In this document: positions 11,848 to 24,065 of the stretch, piece after piece
How the letters are laid out: every line of letters begins with the position of its first letter
Position numbering within the stretch: the stretch's first letter is position 1
Origin: Fomitopsis serialis
Lineage: Eukaryota; Basidiomycota; Agaricomycetes; Polyporales; Fomitopsidaceae
Direction of reading: 5' to 3'
Assembly (NCBI RefSeq): GCF_022376445.1
Contig: NW_025955100.1
Coordinates: 1 to 64,000 of the forward strand
DNA: 64,000 nt
Position numbers and translations under genes: made by a program
Notes under the pieces: generated by a model
Database searches by the model: none
Seen by the model: only the letters and a program-made list of their open reading frames with translations
What the model was told of the DNA's origin: nothing

Positions 11848-13111
11848 CGACGCTCCCCTTACATCCTCAGCACGAATGATGTGCTTACTGACCTAGTCTT
11901 TGATCGAGCCCCGACCTGGGAAACGAAGGATGGATCAGTGTCCCGCTGGCAACGCATATGAAGCCCCTGTTGAATCGTCTCAGACAGAGATGCGCCGCCA
12001 CTACTTTCGGTAGAATAGCCGGAGACGGAGCTTGGCAAACTCTAGAACGCGCTCGCCAGGATGCATCGATGACCCCTCCAAGAGACTTTACAATGGCGGT
12101 GATGCCATCGCAGGATCCTGACACCCGTTTTGAACTTACGGGGGCGAGGCTGAACGCCCTCACACAAGCCCTGGCGTATCGAGGGATCCTGGAGCACCGC
12201 CAGGTCGAGACCAGGCGCCGGACGAAAGATAACCTGGCGGCAGTCTATCAACACCTGCAGGCGAACAATTCGCTCACCTTTGGTCAAATCTGGATGAGTA
12301 CACGGCATAAAGACTTTAGCAGGATTTTTGCGGTTTCCTGTGGAAAATTATGCATGATGGCCTGAAATGCGGCCCGTACTGGAGTAAGATACAGGGATAT
12401 GAGGATCGAGCACAGTGTAGCCACTGTGGATCCCTAGAGACTGTCCAACATATTATCTTCGAGTGTGAAGCCACGGGCCAAGCCCTAATTTGGTCGCTGA
12501 TACGGAAGGTGTGGGAGAAGAAGTTAGTGGACGTGCCTTGGCCCGCCTTTCTTTAGTAGACGTACTTTCACTAGGCCTGACGGAATGGAAGACCAGCAAG
12601 GGCCGAGTGCGTCCAGGAGCACGAGGCTATGGCGGATATTAATATCCGAAGCTGTTCATCTGACTTGGAAACTGCGCTGCGAGAGAGTCATAGGTCACGC
12701 AGCGGAGGACGGATGGGAACACCAGAAGACGACGGTGGCGAGCAAGCTGCGATATGCTTTGAATCATAGATTGGCGCTCGACGTCGAATCAGTACAGAAG
12801 AAATACGGGCAGTTTGCCATTAAGAGGGAGCTGGTCCTGGCCACGTGGAACAAGGTCCTGTGGGACGAACATGCGCTCCCGGAAGACTGGACAAAGTACA
12901 AGGGTTTTTTAGTGGGTAGGATGCCGGCGTTACGAGTAGACCTCGAACCGGATTAGTGAGTCCCACACTGGTTGTTAAACCGTGCGTAAGCAGCATTTTT
13001 CACCCTGGATCGGCGACTATGGGGAAACCCATACGCAGGCTGGATAACCTGGGATGACCCATTGTCATTTGCAGGCATCCGTGATGGCCCTCCAAAAAAA
13101 AAAAATAAAAA
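11848..13111 (+). mobile_element. 5'-truncated non-LTR retrotransposon (Tad-like LINE)
   Basis: The element is about 1.26 kb, bounded by an exact 15-bp target-site duplication and ending in an A-rich tail (13094-13111). Its coding remnant is the C-terminal end of a LINE polyprotein: a region ending near HKDFSR, then a zinc-knuckle-like motif C-x2-C-x7-H-x4-C (CSHCGSLETVQHIIFEC, about 12418-12468), then a hydrophilic C-terminal part ending at a stop at 12954-12956, followed by about 140 bases of 3' UTR. The three parts lie in different frames (breaks near 12330, 12550 and 12630), so the copy is dead. No reverse transcriptase or endonuclease domain is present: target-primed reverse transcription evidently stopped early. 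Confidence 0.9.
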
Positions 13112-13126
13112 AATGTTACGTCCATT
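13112..13126. repeat. right target-site duplication of the LINE
   Basis: Exact copy of 11833-11847, directly after the poly(A) tract. Confidence 0.9.
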
Positions 13127-13480
13127 GAATCCAAAGAAACGGTAACTCCGCATAGCAGTGATGGTTATGTTCCTATCGAACGCAAAGATGCCACTGGCAG
13201 TTACGAGAGCATCGCCGTATCGAGCGCGTCCTGACTGATCGCAAAAGAGCGCAGCGAAGCAGGGATGGGCCCTGTAGTGCCCGTGAAACGGTGTCAGTGA
13301 GACGTACATCACTGTATGATGGACTGCACGGTGAGGGCGAAGAACGGTGTAATGGTTCAAGCTCAAGGTTGGGAAGAGCACAGAGCCTTCTGCTTACGAG
13401 TCGGCGGATAGTACAGAGAAGAAAGACGTATTGATACGGCAGACGACATGACGAGGAGGCAGTCAACCGTAGATCAGCAG
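13127..13480. other. intergenic, no gene recognised
   Basis: Flank of the LINE insertion up to the start of the FunK1 upstream homology. I see nothing supportable in it. Confidence 0.4.
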
Positions 13481-14202
13481 GTCGCGAGTCTGTTTACCTA
13501 GTACCTCATTACCAAGGATACTACCGTCGCCTTTGGCAACAGGGATTTCCGCTGTATGATCTATGTTAGTAGCTGACACGGATGATTGAGTATCTTTGAG
13601 TTCTTGGAGCTACATCTGCGATGCGTGCTCCCTCGAACTGATATGAGGAACATTTGTCCTCAATTCTACCCTTACGCATCCGTCGTGCCGGCCTTGCGGT
13701 GAGGTGGCTTCGAGCTTCAAGACGATCAGATAAGTAGTGAATTTTTCATTAGTATCTGCCGTAGTACTCTGCTATCTAGAGAGATCATACCACACAGGCT
13801 TGGCGCCGCCATGTGCTCGAGTCTTCTTTTCGCGACGAAAATACAAGGCCCGAACAAGGGAACTTCCAAATCGGGAGGACAATGGTTGTGGGCCTGCGAA
13901 TAATCGCCAAGAAGGGCAGGTGAACGAACACGTGCATCGCACGCCTGTGGCCAGCGAGCGCCTAGTGTGGCTTCACCTTCTCCCCCTCACCCAGACGACG
14001 CGATAGACAGCCACTGCGCGTCCCTCGTGCAATTTGGTAAGCTCTGTTACACGAGAGAACAATTTAACACGAAAATACACCGCTTTGGGGCAGAATAAGC
14101 CGTGAGTTTTGCCGGCCTGGGCCGAATTTTGAGATACTGACGATCCGAACCTCCGTGGACCGCGTCCTATTTTGGCAGTTGGCCATCAACTCCGAATCAA
14201 AC
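13480..14202 (+). promoter_or_regulatory. upstream block shared by FunK1 copies (copy A)
   Basis: This segment is similar to sequences upstream of copies B (17690-18650), C (45836-46350) and D (51758-52170). The best conserved part is the roughly 430 bases nearest the gene. Small open frames in it are interrupted by indels between copies, so it is best read as promoter plus 5' UTR rather than as a separate gene. The region between 13480 and 13735 is shared only with the B side, which has an extra stretch of about 240 bases at 17935-18175. Confidence 0.6.
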
Positions 14203-17200
14203 ATGCCTCGCGGACGCGTAAACATGCCCACCTCGCACTCTGCTCCTTCCTCCTCCCACTCTCATCCCGACTACATTGACATCGACGTCGACATCGACAT
14301 TTCCGAACACCCCCAACACAACGCTCCGATGTCTGACAAAGTAACCCCCCCTCGTGACCAAGGCCGCATGCAATACGCAGGCGATGCTGCCGACGCGAAG
14401 CGAGACAACAAGGAGAACATGGCGTCCTGGCAGCGGGAGATCCACGACAGGATCAAGGAGTACCCGGACAACATCAACAGGTACCTCTCTACGATGGTTC
14501 CGTCGGATACACCTGTACCACCCTGCCCTAATATGGGCAGGTCGCTCCAGCTGATTCAAGTGGGAAATCTTGAGAACGCGATGTATGGGCCACTGGTCAG
14601 TGTGCAATAGACGGTACCGTATCACGCGATAGCTGATGTGACGGTTGTGTTCAGATGAAAGCACTGGAGCGAATGGTAAGGCCGTTCCCGCACAGAAAGC
14701 GGCCCAAGTTCCACAACTACGAGCACAAGGTCATGAAGTTTCCGTTCGAGCCGTACGAACACGACCAGCACCCCACGAAGCCCGACGTCATTGCGACGTT
14801 CCCGACACTACCTTTCATCTCTCCGCTGCATCGCTGGAGACATGTCGCTCTCGTCTTCGAACTCAAGTCGCTGGCGTCGGCCGACCCGATGATAATGAAC
14901 ATGCAGACGCACTGGGAGACGCTCGTGCAGCTTGCGAAGAGCGCGCGGAACATCATGCTCTCGCAGGGGAGACTGTTCGCGTTTGTCGTCGGTATATATG
15001 GCGATCAGGCTCGTATCTTTCGCTTTGACCGCGCCGGTGCGATATGCTCGCCCAAGTTTGCGTACAAGAATCATCCGGAGATCTTGCACGCGTTCATGTG
15101 GCGCTTGTTCCACCCGCGAGACAGGCGTTGCGCCATCGTCGGGGAGGATCCGACGATGAAGCTGGGAACGAGCATGGACCGGAAGCTGGCAGACAAGCTC
15201 GCATCGAGGTACGACGATGAATGGAAACGGACCGCGGAGACGCGGAAGGCAGTGCGACGGATTACCATGCAGGACGAGAATGGAAAGCCGACGACGTACC
15301 TCGCATACAAGTTGATCTTCGTGAACTCTGGGCTGTTTTCCCGCGCGACACTGATCTGGGAAGCCTTCATCGTCGACAAGAGGAATCGGAGCACAGGCGA
15401 GCGATACATTCTGAAGGAGACGTGGCGGCAGCTTGGTCGCCTCGACGAGGTCGGCTTCTACGAGAGGCTACAGTACGCGAAGCTCGAAGAACACAAGGAG
15501 AATCAGGCGAAGGATCGTGGCGTGGTCGAGGCAGAGACCAACGACGACGTCGAGGTCGAAGGGAAACTTGCGGCGGAGGTACAGGCGCTAGGCGAGGCCA
15601 GATTCACGTACGGTGTCGCGAGGTACATATGCGGCGAGGACTACGGCGAGAGGGATGAAGCACATCGGAAGCTTGTGGAGCAGGCAGAGACCTCTGGAGC
15701 TCCTGTGCCCGAGGACACGAAGGCGGGTCACCGGACGATCTCTGGGGTGCATAATGCGCCTGAGAAGGTGCGGATGAATGAACGGAGTCACATGCGGATG
15801 GTTCTCCAGACGGTTGGGACGCCGCTGGCGGACTTCAGGTGCACGCGGGAGGTCGTATTAGCGCTGCGCGATGCTGTGGAAGGTACGTCGCAATGCAGGT
15901 AATATATTCACTTGTAGACTGACAATTCTGGTTGCAGGACACAGAAGGGCGTATGAAGCTGGGATTATACACCGCGACGTCAGCGAAGGGAACGTGATGA
16001 TCTCGCGCCTTCATTCTGCGTTCGCGGGCTTCATCCAAGACTTCGACTTCAGCTTCAGTTGGCGACGGTTCTTGCAAAAGCGTGGCTGGGATGTGGATCT
16101 GACAACATGGGAGAAGTACTGCGTCGAACATGGGCACGAACCGCGCCAGACCGATGGGAAGTCTGACCCTGCGAACGACAGCAAAGAGCGTACGGTGAGT
16201 ATATGATATCTCCGATCGATACGTTCCCTCACGAATATGTCAGGGAACGTTGCTCTTCATGGCTGTTCAAGTGTTGGAAGGCGAGATCACACATGAAGCA
16301 CGGCACGATTTGGAGTCATTCTATTGGCTCCTTGTGTTCATCGTCCTTCGGCATACTAACCATGGCCATCACAAGAAAAGTGAGGCCTTCGGAAGCTTGT
16401 TCTGCCTCGACGACCTAGATCAACGTGCCAGTACAAAGATGGCTTGGCTGCAACACCGCAAAGCTCCTCTTCCAGTTCCTGGTAACGAGCCCTTGACGAA
16501 TCTTCTGGAAAAGTTCCGCAATCTGCTGCAGGAAAACTTCCTTGTTCGGCTTGGATCCATCCGTCGCGTCACACATGAAGAAGTTCTTCAGGTATTTGAC
16601 GCCGCATTGGCCCAAGAGTGGCCCGTTGATGACGCTGCCATTCCGTGGGTTGCCCCTGCAAACCGAGGACATACCCAACCGATGACAGAATCGAGGGGCA
16701 AGCCCGTGACGATGGGTACCAAGGATCACACCACTGCTGCCGACTTTCCGTTCCCCACCCACGAAATCCCCCCGCCGCAGGCCGTGCCTGAGTACGAGCA
16801 GTCGGACAACGAGCAAGACGGCTCGAAGACTCCCGATCATAGCGACGACGAGGATGCCAGTGTGATGCTAGCCCAAGAGCCAAGCGACGAGGAGGTCGTC
16901 ACAGATATTGACGAGCGTCCGAATGCTCCGGACGCGCCTCATGGACTTGCTCTTTTGGACGAGGAACCGCAACAACCAGAGGCCAATGCGTCCGAGTCGC
17001 CGGAGCAAACGGATCCTCAAACGCGCGCGAGCAGTCGCCGCCGCGCTCAATCGCCTTCAAAGGCAAAGCCTCCGGTCACTAGGAACGCGGGCTCCCGTCG
17101 CAATGTCGCTGAGACGTGGCCAGCGAGCAACGTTGACGCAGCCGGCGCGAGGCCGGGCCACCGCTACAACCTCCGCTCGTCGGGCCGTCGTGACTTCGGT

Positions 17201-17455
17201 GCGCCGAGCACCTCTGACGCAGCGGACTGTGCCCCAGTTGCTCCGCGGAGGTCGACTCGTGTTCGCGCGAAGGCAGCGTCGAAGCTACGGGATACTGGGT
17301 CGAGGGACAGTAGCATTGGGAAGCGTAGTCGTGAGGGATCAGACCAGGACGAGGTCGAGGAAAGCCTGGCCGCGCAGTCGTCGAAGCGGCCGAGGACGGT
17401 CAGCCAACCCCGCGGCAGGAAGGCATCGAAGAAGTCGGAGAAGAAGAAGTTGTAA
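14203..17455 (+). CDS. FunK1 fungal-type protein kinase, copy A (intact)
   Basis: Four exons: 14203-14595, 14655-15882, 15938-16194, 16244-17455; phases fit and no stop interrupts, giving about 1029 aa. An in-frame Met 48 bases upstream (14155) is an alternative start. Visible kinase features: ERYILKETWRQLG with the putative catalytic Lys, Glu in EVGFYERL, the loop GIIHRDVSEGNVMI (HRD...N), and GFIQDFDFSF in place of DFG, then EARHDLESFYWLLVFIV, a FunK1 hallmark. The N-terminal exon has an acidic stretch (DIDVDIDIS). The last 270 residues are low-complexity: acidic first, then basic with RYNLRSSGRR and an AT-hook-like QPRGRK near a lysine-rich end, which suggests a nuclear location (inference). 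FunK1 kinases are expanded in multicellular basidiomycetes; substrates are unknown. It is the only intact copy of four in this window. Confidence 0.9.
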
Positions 17456-18175
17456 TGTGCGTAGGCAACCCCTGAGTATAGTAAACGAGGGACTTTGGAA
17501 TGTATTATAGAGTACCGGTTTCCTTCATCCATCTATCTCGTTCCACCGCGCGGCGAAACGTTGACTGTTCATGTCGTCTGCCACACCTGCCAGTAACTTG
17601 CAATGTCAACTGGCAATACGTTTGCGAACCAAACATTCTGCTATGTCGTACGTTGGTCGACGCTAAGCGCTAAGCACTGAAGCATGCGCGATGTATGGTA
17701 GTAGTCGCGAGGGTACTAGCATCGCCTTCAATAGTGATGTACGTTGTGTGATCTAGATCGGTCAGTGGTCGACATGGATGGTACTACGTACGAGTGTCTT
17801 TGCTTTTCTGGAGCTGCATCTGCTACTCCCTATAACTGACATGAAGATAGTTTTGCCTTGATTCAAGTTCAACCTCTATCCATCTGTCGGCGCCGGCCTG
17901 AAAATGAGGTCAACTCTTTCGCATTTGGCGTCGCGAGGCCGGCCCGTGTAGTATACAACATACTACTAGGTACCTCTCATGAGTCGAGTCATGACGCATC
18001 GCGAAACGTTCGAAAAATGAACGTGTTGTATTGATCGAACATGTTCGTCGTGCCTCTCAGCTATATGTGATATGTGTCATCATGAGGGAGTGCTGCTTGT
18101 GGGACCTGTTCTATTGAATTCACCGCTCGGCCGTTCGTTTTGTTCCAACATTTTTTTCTTGTCAGGACCAGTGAT
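17456..18175. other. intergenic region between FunK1 copies A and B
   Basis: The first about 130 bases resemble the flank after copy D. From about 17690 the sequence matches the region upstream of copy A, interrupted by an extra stretch at about 17935-18175. No gene is seen. Confidence 0.5.
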
Positions 18176-18650
18176 GTCGAGCTCCAAGGCGATCAGATAA
18201 GTAGTCTACTTTTCCTTAGTTCCTACATTGCGCTGCTATGTATGATATGTAGATCAAACCACAACATTGGCGCCATGGGCTCGAGGCCCCTTTTCATGAC
18301 GAAAATACAAAGCCTGAACCGGCCTGAACAAGGAACCTTCCAAATCGGGACGAAAATGGTTGTGGGGCGCTTGTGGCGAACGGGCGTCTCTGTGGCTCCG
18401 TCCACTTTCTCCCCATCACCCAGATGACGCGAAAGGCAGCCACTGCGTGTTCCTCGTGCAATTTGACAAGTACTGCTACACGGGAACACATCTTAACACG
18501 CACTGCTTTAGGGCAGAATGAGAGTTGCAATAGCCTGGGCCGGATTCTGCGGCGAACATGCTGAGATACTGACTCGGATTCGAAACTCCGTGGACCCATC
18601 CTAGTTTGGCAGCTGGTCATCAATATTCAATCCCTCGCGCACGCGTAAAC
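18176..18650 (+). promoter_or_regulatory. upstream block shared by FunK1 copies (copy B)
   Basis: Diverged version of the block before copy A: same order of conserved words (GCGATCAGATAAGTAGT, GACGAAAATACAA, CCAAATCGGGA, TTTGGCAG) with several deletions, including loss of the segment that in A and C encodes ASERLVW-like codons. It is more diverged than the C and D blocks. Confidence 0.6.
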
Positions 18651-21600
18651 ATGCCGCCCTCGCACTCTGCTCCCCATTCCCACCATCCTCATTTTGACTA
18701 CATCGACATCCGACATTGGCATCTCCGAGCACTCCCACCACGACACACATATCTGACAAAGCTCCGCCCTGCTAGCGACGGTCCGAGCAGTACCACAGCG
18801 ATCTCGACCACATTAAAAACAGCAACGTAGAGGAGATGGCTGCCTGGGACGAACGGATCAGGGAGTACCCCCGATCCGTCGACGACTATCTGTCTAGCAT
18901 GGTGCCATCGCATACGACTGTCCCCAGATGTCCACCGACCGGTGGACTGTTCAAGGTGGTCCCGATCGACAACGCCGAAGTGAAGATGCATGACCCACTG
19001 GTAAGTGTACGCGTGTCGTCATGGCTACACAGCTTTGCTGACTTTGTCTGTAGGTGAAGGCACTGAGTCAGCTAGTCAGCTCATTTCCGCCCGACACGCG
19101 GCCTCAGTTCCACAACTACGGCCATAACATCATGAAATTCCCGTTTGGGACATACGAGTCCGAGCAACATCCAACCAAGCCGGACGTAATCGCGACGATG
19201 CCAGCGCTATCCGCTGTAGAACCAGCTTACCAGTGGAGAGACGTCACATTGGTGTTCGTACTCCAGTCAGAGGTACCCGATGACCCGGTGAAGAATCGCG
19301 CGACCACGCATGGGGCGACACTGGCGCAGCTTGCGCAGAGCGCGCGGAACATCATGCTCTCGCAGGGGAGGCTATTCGCGTTTGTCGTTGGCATATACGG
19401 GGACCAGGCTCGAATCTTCCGCTTCGACCGCGTGGGAGCGATATGTTCGCCTCGATTCGAATACAAGAAGCGTCCAGAGATATTCCACGAGTTCTTGTGG
19501 CGACTGCTCCATCCCAGGCTATCCGGGTGCACAGTCGTTGGAGAGGACCCTACGATGAAGCCAGGTACCAGGGCGGATCTAGATCTGGTGCACTCGCTGG
19601 AGAAGAACCGCGATCCCGACTGGGTCAGCACGGACGAGACACCGAAGGCGGTGCGGCGAATCACAGTGACGGACAAGCAGAAGCACGAGACGACGTATCT
19701 GACGTACAAGCTGCTCTTCGTAAACCCGGAGTTGTTCTCACGAGCGACGCTCGTATGGGAGGCGTACAAACTCGGCGAAGAAAAGGAGAATAAGGGTAGG
19801 AGGTACGTCGTGAAGGAGTCATGGCGGCAGTCGGGTCGTTTCCGCGAAAGCGACTTCTATGAGGCGCTACGAGACGCCACGAGGGGCGAACCAATCTTCG
19901 GCGTGGCTTCTTTCATCCACGCCGAGGAACTCGGTGATCGCGATGAGGAAGAGCGGGAACGAGAGGCGAATGCGCGGCGCCTGAGATCGCAGAGCCGTGC
20001 ACCTCCGGGCATGAAATTAGTCGGTTACCGGACCATCGCAGGGGCGCACAACGCACCGGAGATGGGGCGGCTGAACGAACGGAGCCATACACGGCTCGTC
20101 TTGGAGACGGTCGGTACGCCCCTCGCGCAATTCAAGCGTACGAAGCAGCTGGCCATGGCGCTGCGAGACGCCATAGAGGGTAAGCTACGACAATGCTGCT
20201 CAGGAGCTTGGCTGACGAGCGACTACGACAGGACATCGGCGGGCGTACGAGGCCGGGGTCATCCACCGCGATATCAGTGAAGGGAATGTGATGATCGCTC
20301 CAGAGGGTGCCGCCTTCTCAGGCTTCATCCAGGACCTCGACTACAGTTTCAACTGGAAGTGGTTCCTATATAGGCGCAAAATGCAAGTGGATCTCGCCAA
20401 GTGGGAGGAGTACTGTGTTCAACACGGTTACGAGCCGCGCAGCAAGGAGGATCCAGACAACGACTCCAAGGAGCGCACAGTAAGTAACCCTTATTCCGCA
20501 TCGTTGCCTTGTCTGAGATGTTCGCCAGGGCACGGTCTACTTTATGGCCATTGAGATCTTGCGGAGCGAGATTACCCACGAAGCGCGCCATGACTTAGAG
20601 TCGTTCTACTGGCTCCTTGTCTTCATCGTGCTCCGACACACAAATCATGACCACAAAAGGGGGATGGCGCTTTTGCGTACCTGTTTTGCTCCCCTGATTG
20701 GGACACCGTCGCAGACACCAAACAATCTTGGCTATCGAGGGAGGTGCCTCCTTTAAAAGTACCTGGGAACGAACCATTGACGTCGTTACTCGAAAACCTT
20801 CGTGTTGCGTTTACCGGCAACTTTCGCCTGCGCCGCGTAGGCGTAGAGCACAGAACGCATCGCGAAATACTCGATATCTTCGATAAGGTGCTAGCTTCAA
20901 ACGTGGTCTGGCCGGAGAACGACGCTGCCCTGGAGTGGAAACTTCCACAGACTGCGACATTACCGCCAGAGATGGCGAAGTCTGTGTGCCAGTCAGTGCA
21001 GCCGGGCTCTCTGGATCCAAGGACGGGTGCCAACAGAGAATTCCCCTGCCCGCCCGTCACCCCGCTCCAAGGTGCATCCGATCATCCACAGCGAGATGAC
21101 GATCAACAAGGCGCAATTGCAGGTGTCTCACGCGGGGATGGCGCTGGTGGGCAGGTCCAACAAGGGGCAGGCGAAAAGGACAGTGCGGTCACACAAGTAG
21201 CTGTCGACGAGCCGACAAATGAAGAAACTGCGTTCTGGCAGCATAGACTGGCTTCCGTTCAGCCGGCGGTGCAACCCAAGCCCAGTACCTCACAACCGCG
21301 CGCACGGAAGGAGACTCGAGCACAGGTCGGCAGAGGGGCAAAGAGCGGTCGTCGTGCCGAATCGCCGCCAGCGGCGAAGCGTCCAGCAACCCGCAAGAGA
21401 GCAGCTCCGAGTCGCAACGCCGAGACGTGGCTGGCCAGCCATGTTAACGCGAACGGTGCACTGTCAGGTCATCGCTACAATCTCCGTTCGCGTGTGCAGA
21501 CGACGTCGAAGCAGCGGGACACCGGCTTGAGCGTCAGCAATGTGAGGAAGCGCAGCCGTCCGAGAGAGGAGCCTGATAGCATCCCAGAAGACCTAGGCTC

Positions 21601-21679
21601 GCAGTCGTCGAAACGGCAGAGGATTCTCATTGGTCAACCTCGAGGCAGGAGGACGTCGAAGAAGGGAAGGAAACCGTGA
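18651..21679 (+). pseudogene. FunK1 fungal-type protein kinase, copy B (broken)
   Basis: Same exon plan as copy A: degraded exon 1 to 19000, then 19054-20179, 20232-20479, 20529-21679. Exon 1 has a one-base insertion near 18711, a two-base loss near 18753 and an in-frame TAG at 18773; the frame is clean again from the Met at 18836. Exon 4 loses one G in a G run at 20659-20663, shifting the frame within the kinase C-lobe. Exons 2 and 3 are open and keep the Lys in YVVKESWRQSG, VIHRDISEGNVMI and GFIQDLDYSF. The C-terminal tail is basic with RYNLRS and QPRGRR. The closest relative in the window is copy C, including about 300 bases of 3' flank. A shortened product from Met 18836 would still be cut by the exon 4 shift. 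Confidence 0.8.
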
Positions 21680-22213
21680 TTGGATTTAATCTGCAAGTCG
21701 TTGGCTGCCAGTGGGTCGCAGAGCGAAGATGAGGGTTTGATAGTGTATTGAATAGTGTGTCGGTTTCTTCATTGTCTTGAGCCACTCGTTGTGCTGCGCT
21801 CTGGCCGAGTACGGTACCGTCGATGCAAACAACCCTAAGTAGTCATGGCCGGATATGCAAGCGAACATAAGTATGGAGGACCAAGTTCGTCACTCGGAAG
21901 CAACGGGTCGGCGTCGTTTGAACCTTCTCAATCGACATTGGTCGTGAAGTTGAGTGACGCCCCAAACAGTGGTCGCCGTGACTCGTTATTCAAGTGATCC
22001 AGATTAACTTTTGGGTACTCAGTTCTGAACGTTTGAATCATCAGCTTACATTGAGCTCTTGTTTTCATTCATTGGCTTCTACAACTGTCATACATGTAGT
22101 TGGCAATTCGGAGCCGTCCGCAGTCTTACATGGCAAAAATAGAGCAAAAATATGGCTTGGAGATGTTTGAGGTCCTATCGAGTCGCGGTACTTACGCCCA
22201 AGCGTATCGCATG
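21680..22213. other. intergenic; 3' flank shared with FunK1 copy C
   Basis: Bases up to about 21990 resemble the reverse complement of about 42385-42664, for example the shared words GTCGGTTTCTTCATT and GTTGAGTGACGCC. This marks the inner end of the duplicated arm. The rest is spacer before the exonuclease 3' end. Confidence 0.6.
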
Positions 22214-24065
22214 CTAATTCTTTTGGGACTCAGCTTGTACGATCCAATCGCGGTGTCTCGCCCAAGACCCTGCCTCTGACTGTACAAGCACCTTGAGGCG
22301 GTCCATTGAGAACGGTAGAGCCGAGTCCGCCTGTAGTGCCCGGACGACATACGATCTATCAATCGCACGGTATGTGTCTGAATGCTCCACACCTAGAGGA
22401 TATCAAGGTGACTTACATTACTGTGCTCTCCTTCAGCGGGTTCTCCTTCGACCTAAGCGTAGCGCAAATCTCCTGCAGGGGCGCATCGCGGTAGTGCCAC
22501 AAGTTATACGCGCGGAGGTGCTGAGGACTTGGACGCGGTCTCTCTTGAAGCCCCTCGGCGTCGCCCACGTACGACACCGAATGGGACGATGAACTCGCGG
22601 AGGTGGCCTGCGAGGCGGTACTACTGCCCGCGCCGGCCGGCCGAGAACGTGGTATAATACTGCTGCCATACGGCGCAGGACCCAGGGACCGTCCTTGCTC
22701 GGCCGCGATGTCAAGCAGGCGATTGTATACGACCAGGGCGCAATGTGCGTCGTTCGCAGCGTCTGCCGGAGGTCCGAGACTGCGCTCAGCATGCGCTAGA
22801 CTGGATCGATAGAGAGGTCTTTACTCACACGTTAACTGCTCCTCACTCAACGGCGCGGCCTCCCAGTTGCTCGAGCGCACTCTGCCCTTGTCGAGCGTCT
22901 TGGCCGTATAGTGCTCGACCACCTTCGCGAGCGCGACGATGGACCTGTTGTACTTCCGCGCGAAAGTCGCGTCTGCACGGTGCGCAAACGCGCCCAGCTC
23001 GACGAGGTTGGATGCGAGGATGCCGTAGTCGCGATAAAGCTTTTCGCCATCGTCTGTGCCGTCCCTGTTAGCGACAGTCCACTGGACACTACAACAGGCT
23101 CACTCTTGATGTTTGCACCCATCTTCACGATATCGCGCGACTCGATGACCTCCTGAGACGTAGTCAGTCACAATGCCTGTCCGACGGTGGTACGTGACAT
23201 ACCTTGACTTTCTGCGGAATCCCTAAGTTCTCTTTGAGAAATGACGCATGTGGGAGAGGAAGAGGTCATACGCTTCATCTGGCTAAGCTGAATGACAAGG
23301 ATCATCCGCTTGTCACACAGCTGTACGACGGCAGTGCGACGCTCTGTGTAAGCCTTGTTCCTCCAGTTTACGACCCATTCCATATCAAAGCCTAGCGGTC
23401 TGGGGAACATCAAAGTCATGCAGACGCTTGGTGAGCACAAAGGACTACTAATCAAAGGTGGACATACCCGCTGAGTGCCTGTATGAGTTCGTCCGCCTCG
23501 TCTTCATGACGCACATACACCACAGCTGGAGCAGGATAGTAGTCTTTGTACGAGTAGAGGGGCAAGATAGGCGCAGCGTTCATCTCCGTGGTCTTCGTCC
23601 GCGAGCGTGTATAACTACTTGACGTCCCTCGTTTTGAGGACCCGTATGCTACACTGGACACCGCGGATGTCGACTTGGAGGTCGACGAGCTTGGCTTAGC
23701 CGTCGCCACTGGCGGTGGCTGCATCAGCGGTGGTGGATGCGAGGTGCCAGAATGCAAGAAGAGAGGGTGGAGGCTAATGGAACCCAATAAAGCATGACAC
23801 AAACATCCGGATGCGTCAACCATTGTGCTTCGCACTACACCAAACTCAGAACGCACCTTTTTGAGGATTCGAGCGCAGCATTGTTCTGCAAACCGGTTTC
23901 GACAACTGGCGGGTAGCGTTCAGGGGCAATAGCAGCGTCCAGCGCAGCCAGTATTTTCGAAGGCCCTCGTGAGCGTTGAGTGGCTCGCTTAGACGGAGAG
24001 CTTGGAGGACTGATACGGCAAAAAGCTGCAGCAAGTTTGGTGTCCTTAATCACTTGCAACGCCAT
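22214..24065 (-). CDS. DEDDy-type 3'-5' exonuclease (WRN-exonuclease-like), 477 aa
   Basis: Eight exons on the minus strand: 24065-23857, 23773-23468, 23399-23272, 23231-23203, 23152-23104, 23053-22829, 22762-22417, 22355-22214. Phases agree at every join, giving 477 codons. Exo I motif: PLGFDMEW (catalytic Asp/Glu). The middle contains VIESRDIVKMGANIKNDGEK and LVELGAFAHR. Exo III motif: YAANDAHCALVVY (Tyr/Asp, DEDDy class). A C-terminal helical segment (LQEICATLR...STVISYVVRALQAD) resembles a small helix-turn-helix; RecQ helicase and HRDC motifs are absent, so this is a stand-alone nuclease, probably nuclear and acting in DNA repair (inference). The N-terminus is Ser-rich and disordered. It shares a 444-bp divergent promoter with zuotin. 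A fragment of a paralogue lies at about 47770. Confidence 0.9.

Noticed and set aside
13737..14006. 89-codon frame upstream of FunK1 A, with similar frames upstream of C and D
   Set aside because: The frame is broken by one-base indels between copies, so the conservation is better explained by a duplicated promoter and 5' UTR.
22214..24065. Exonuclease as an RNase D or a RecQ-type helicase-nuclease
   Set aside because: The protein has the DEDDy exonuclease motifs only, no helicase motifs, and its N- and C-terminal parts do not show an RNase D HRDC repeat.
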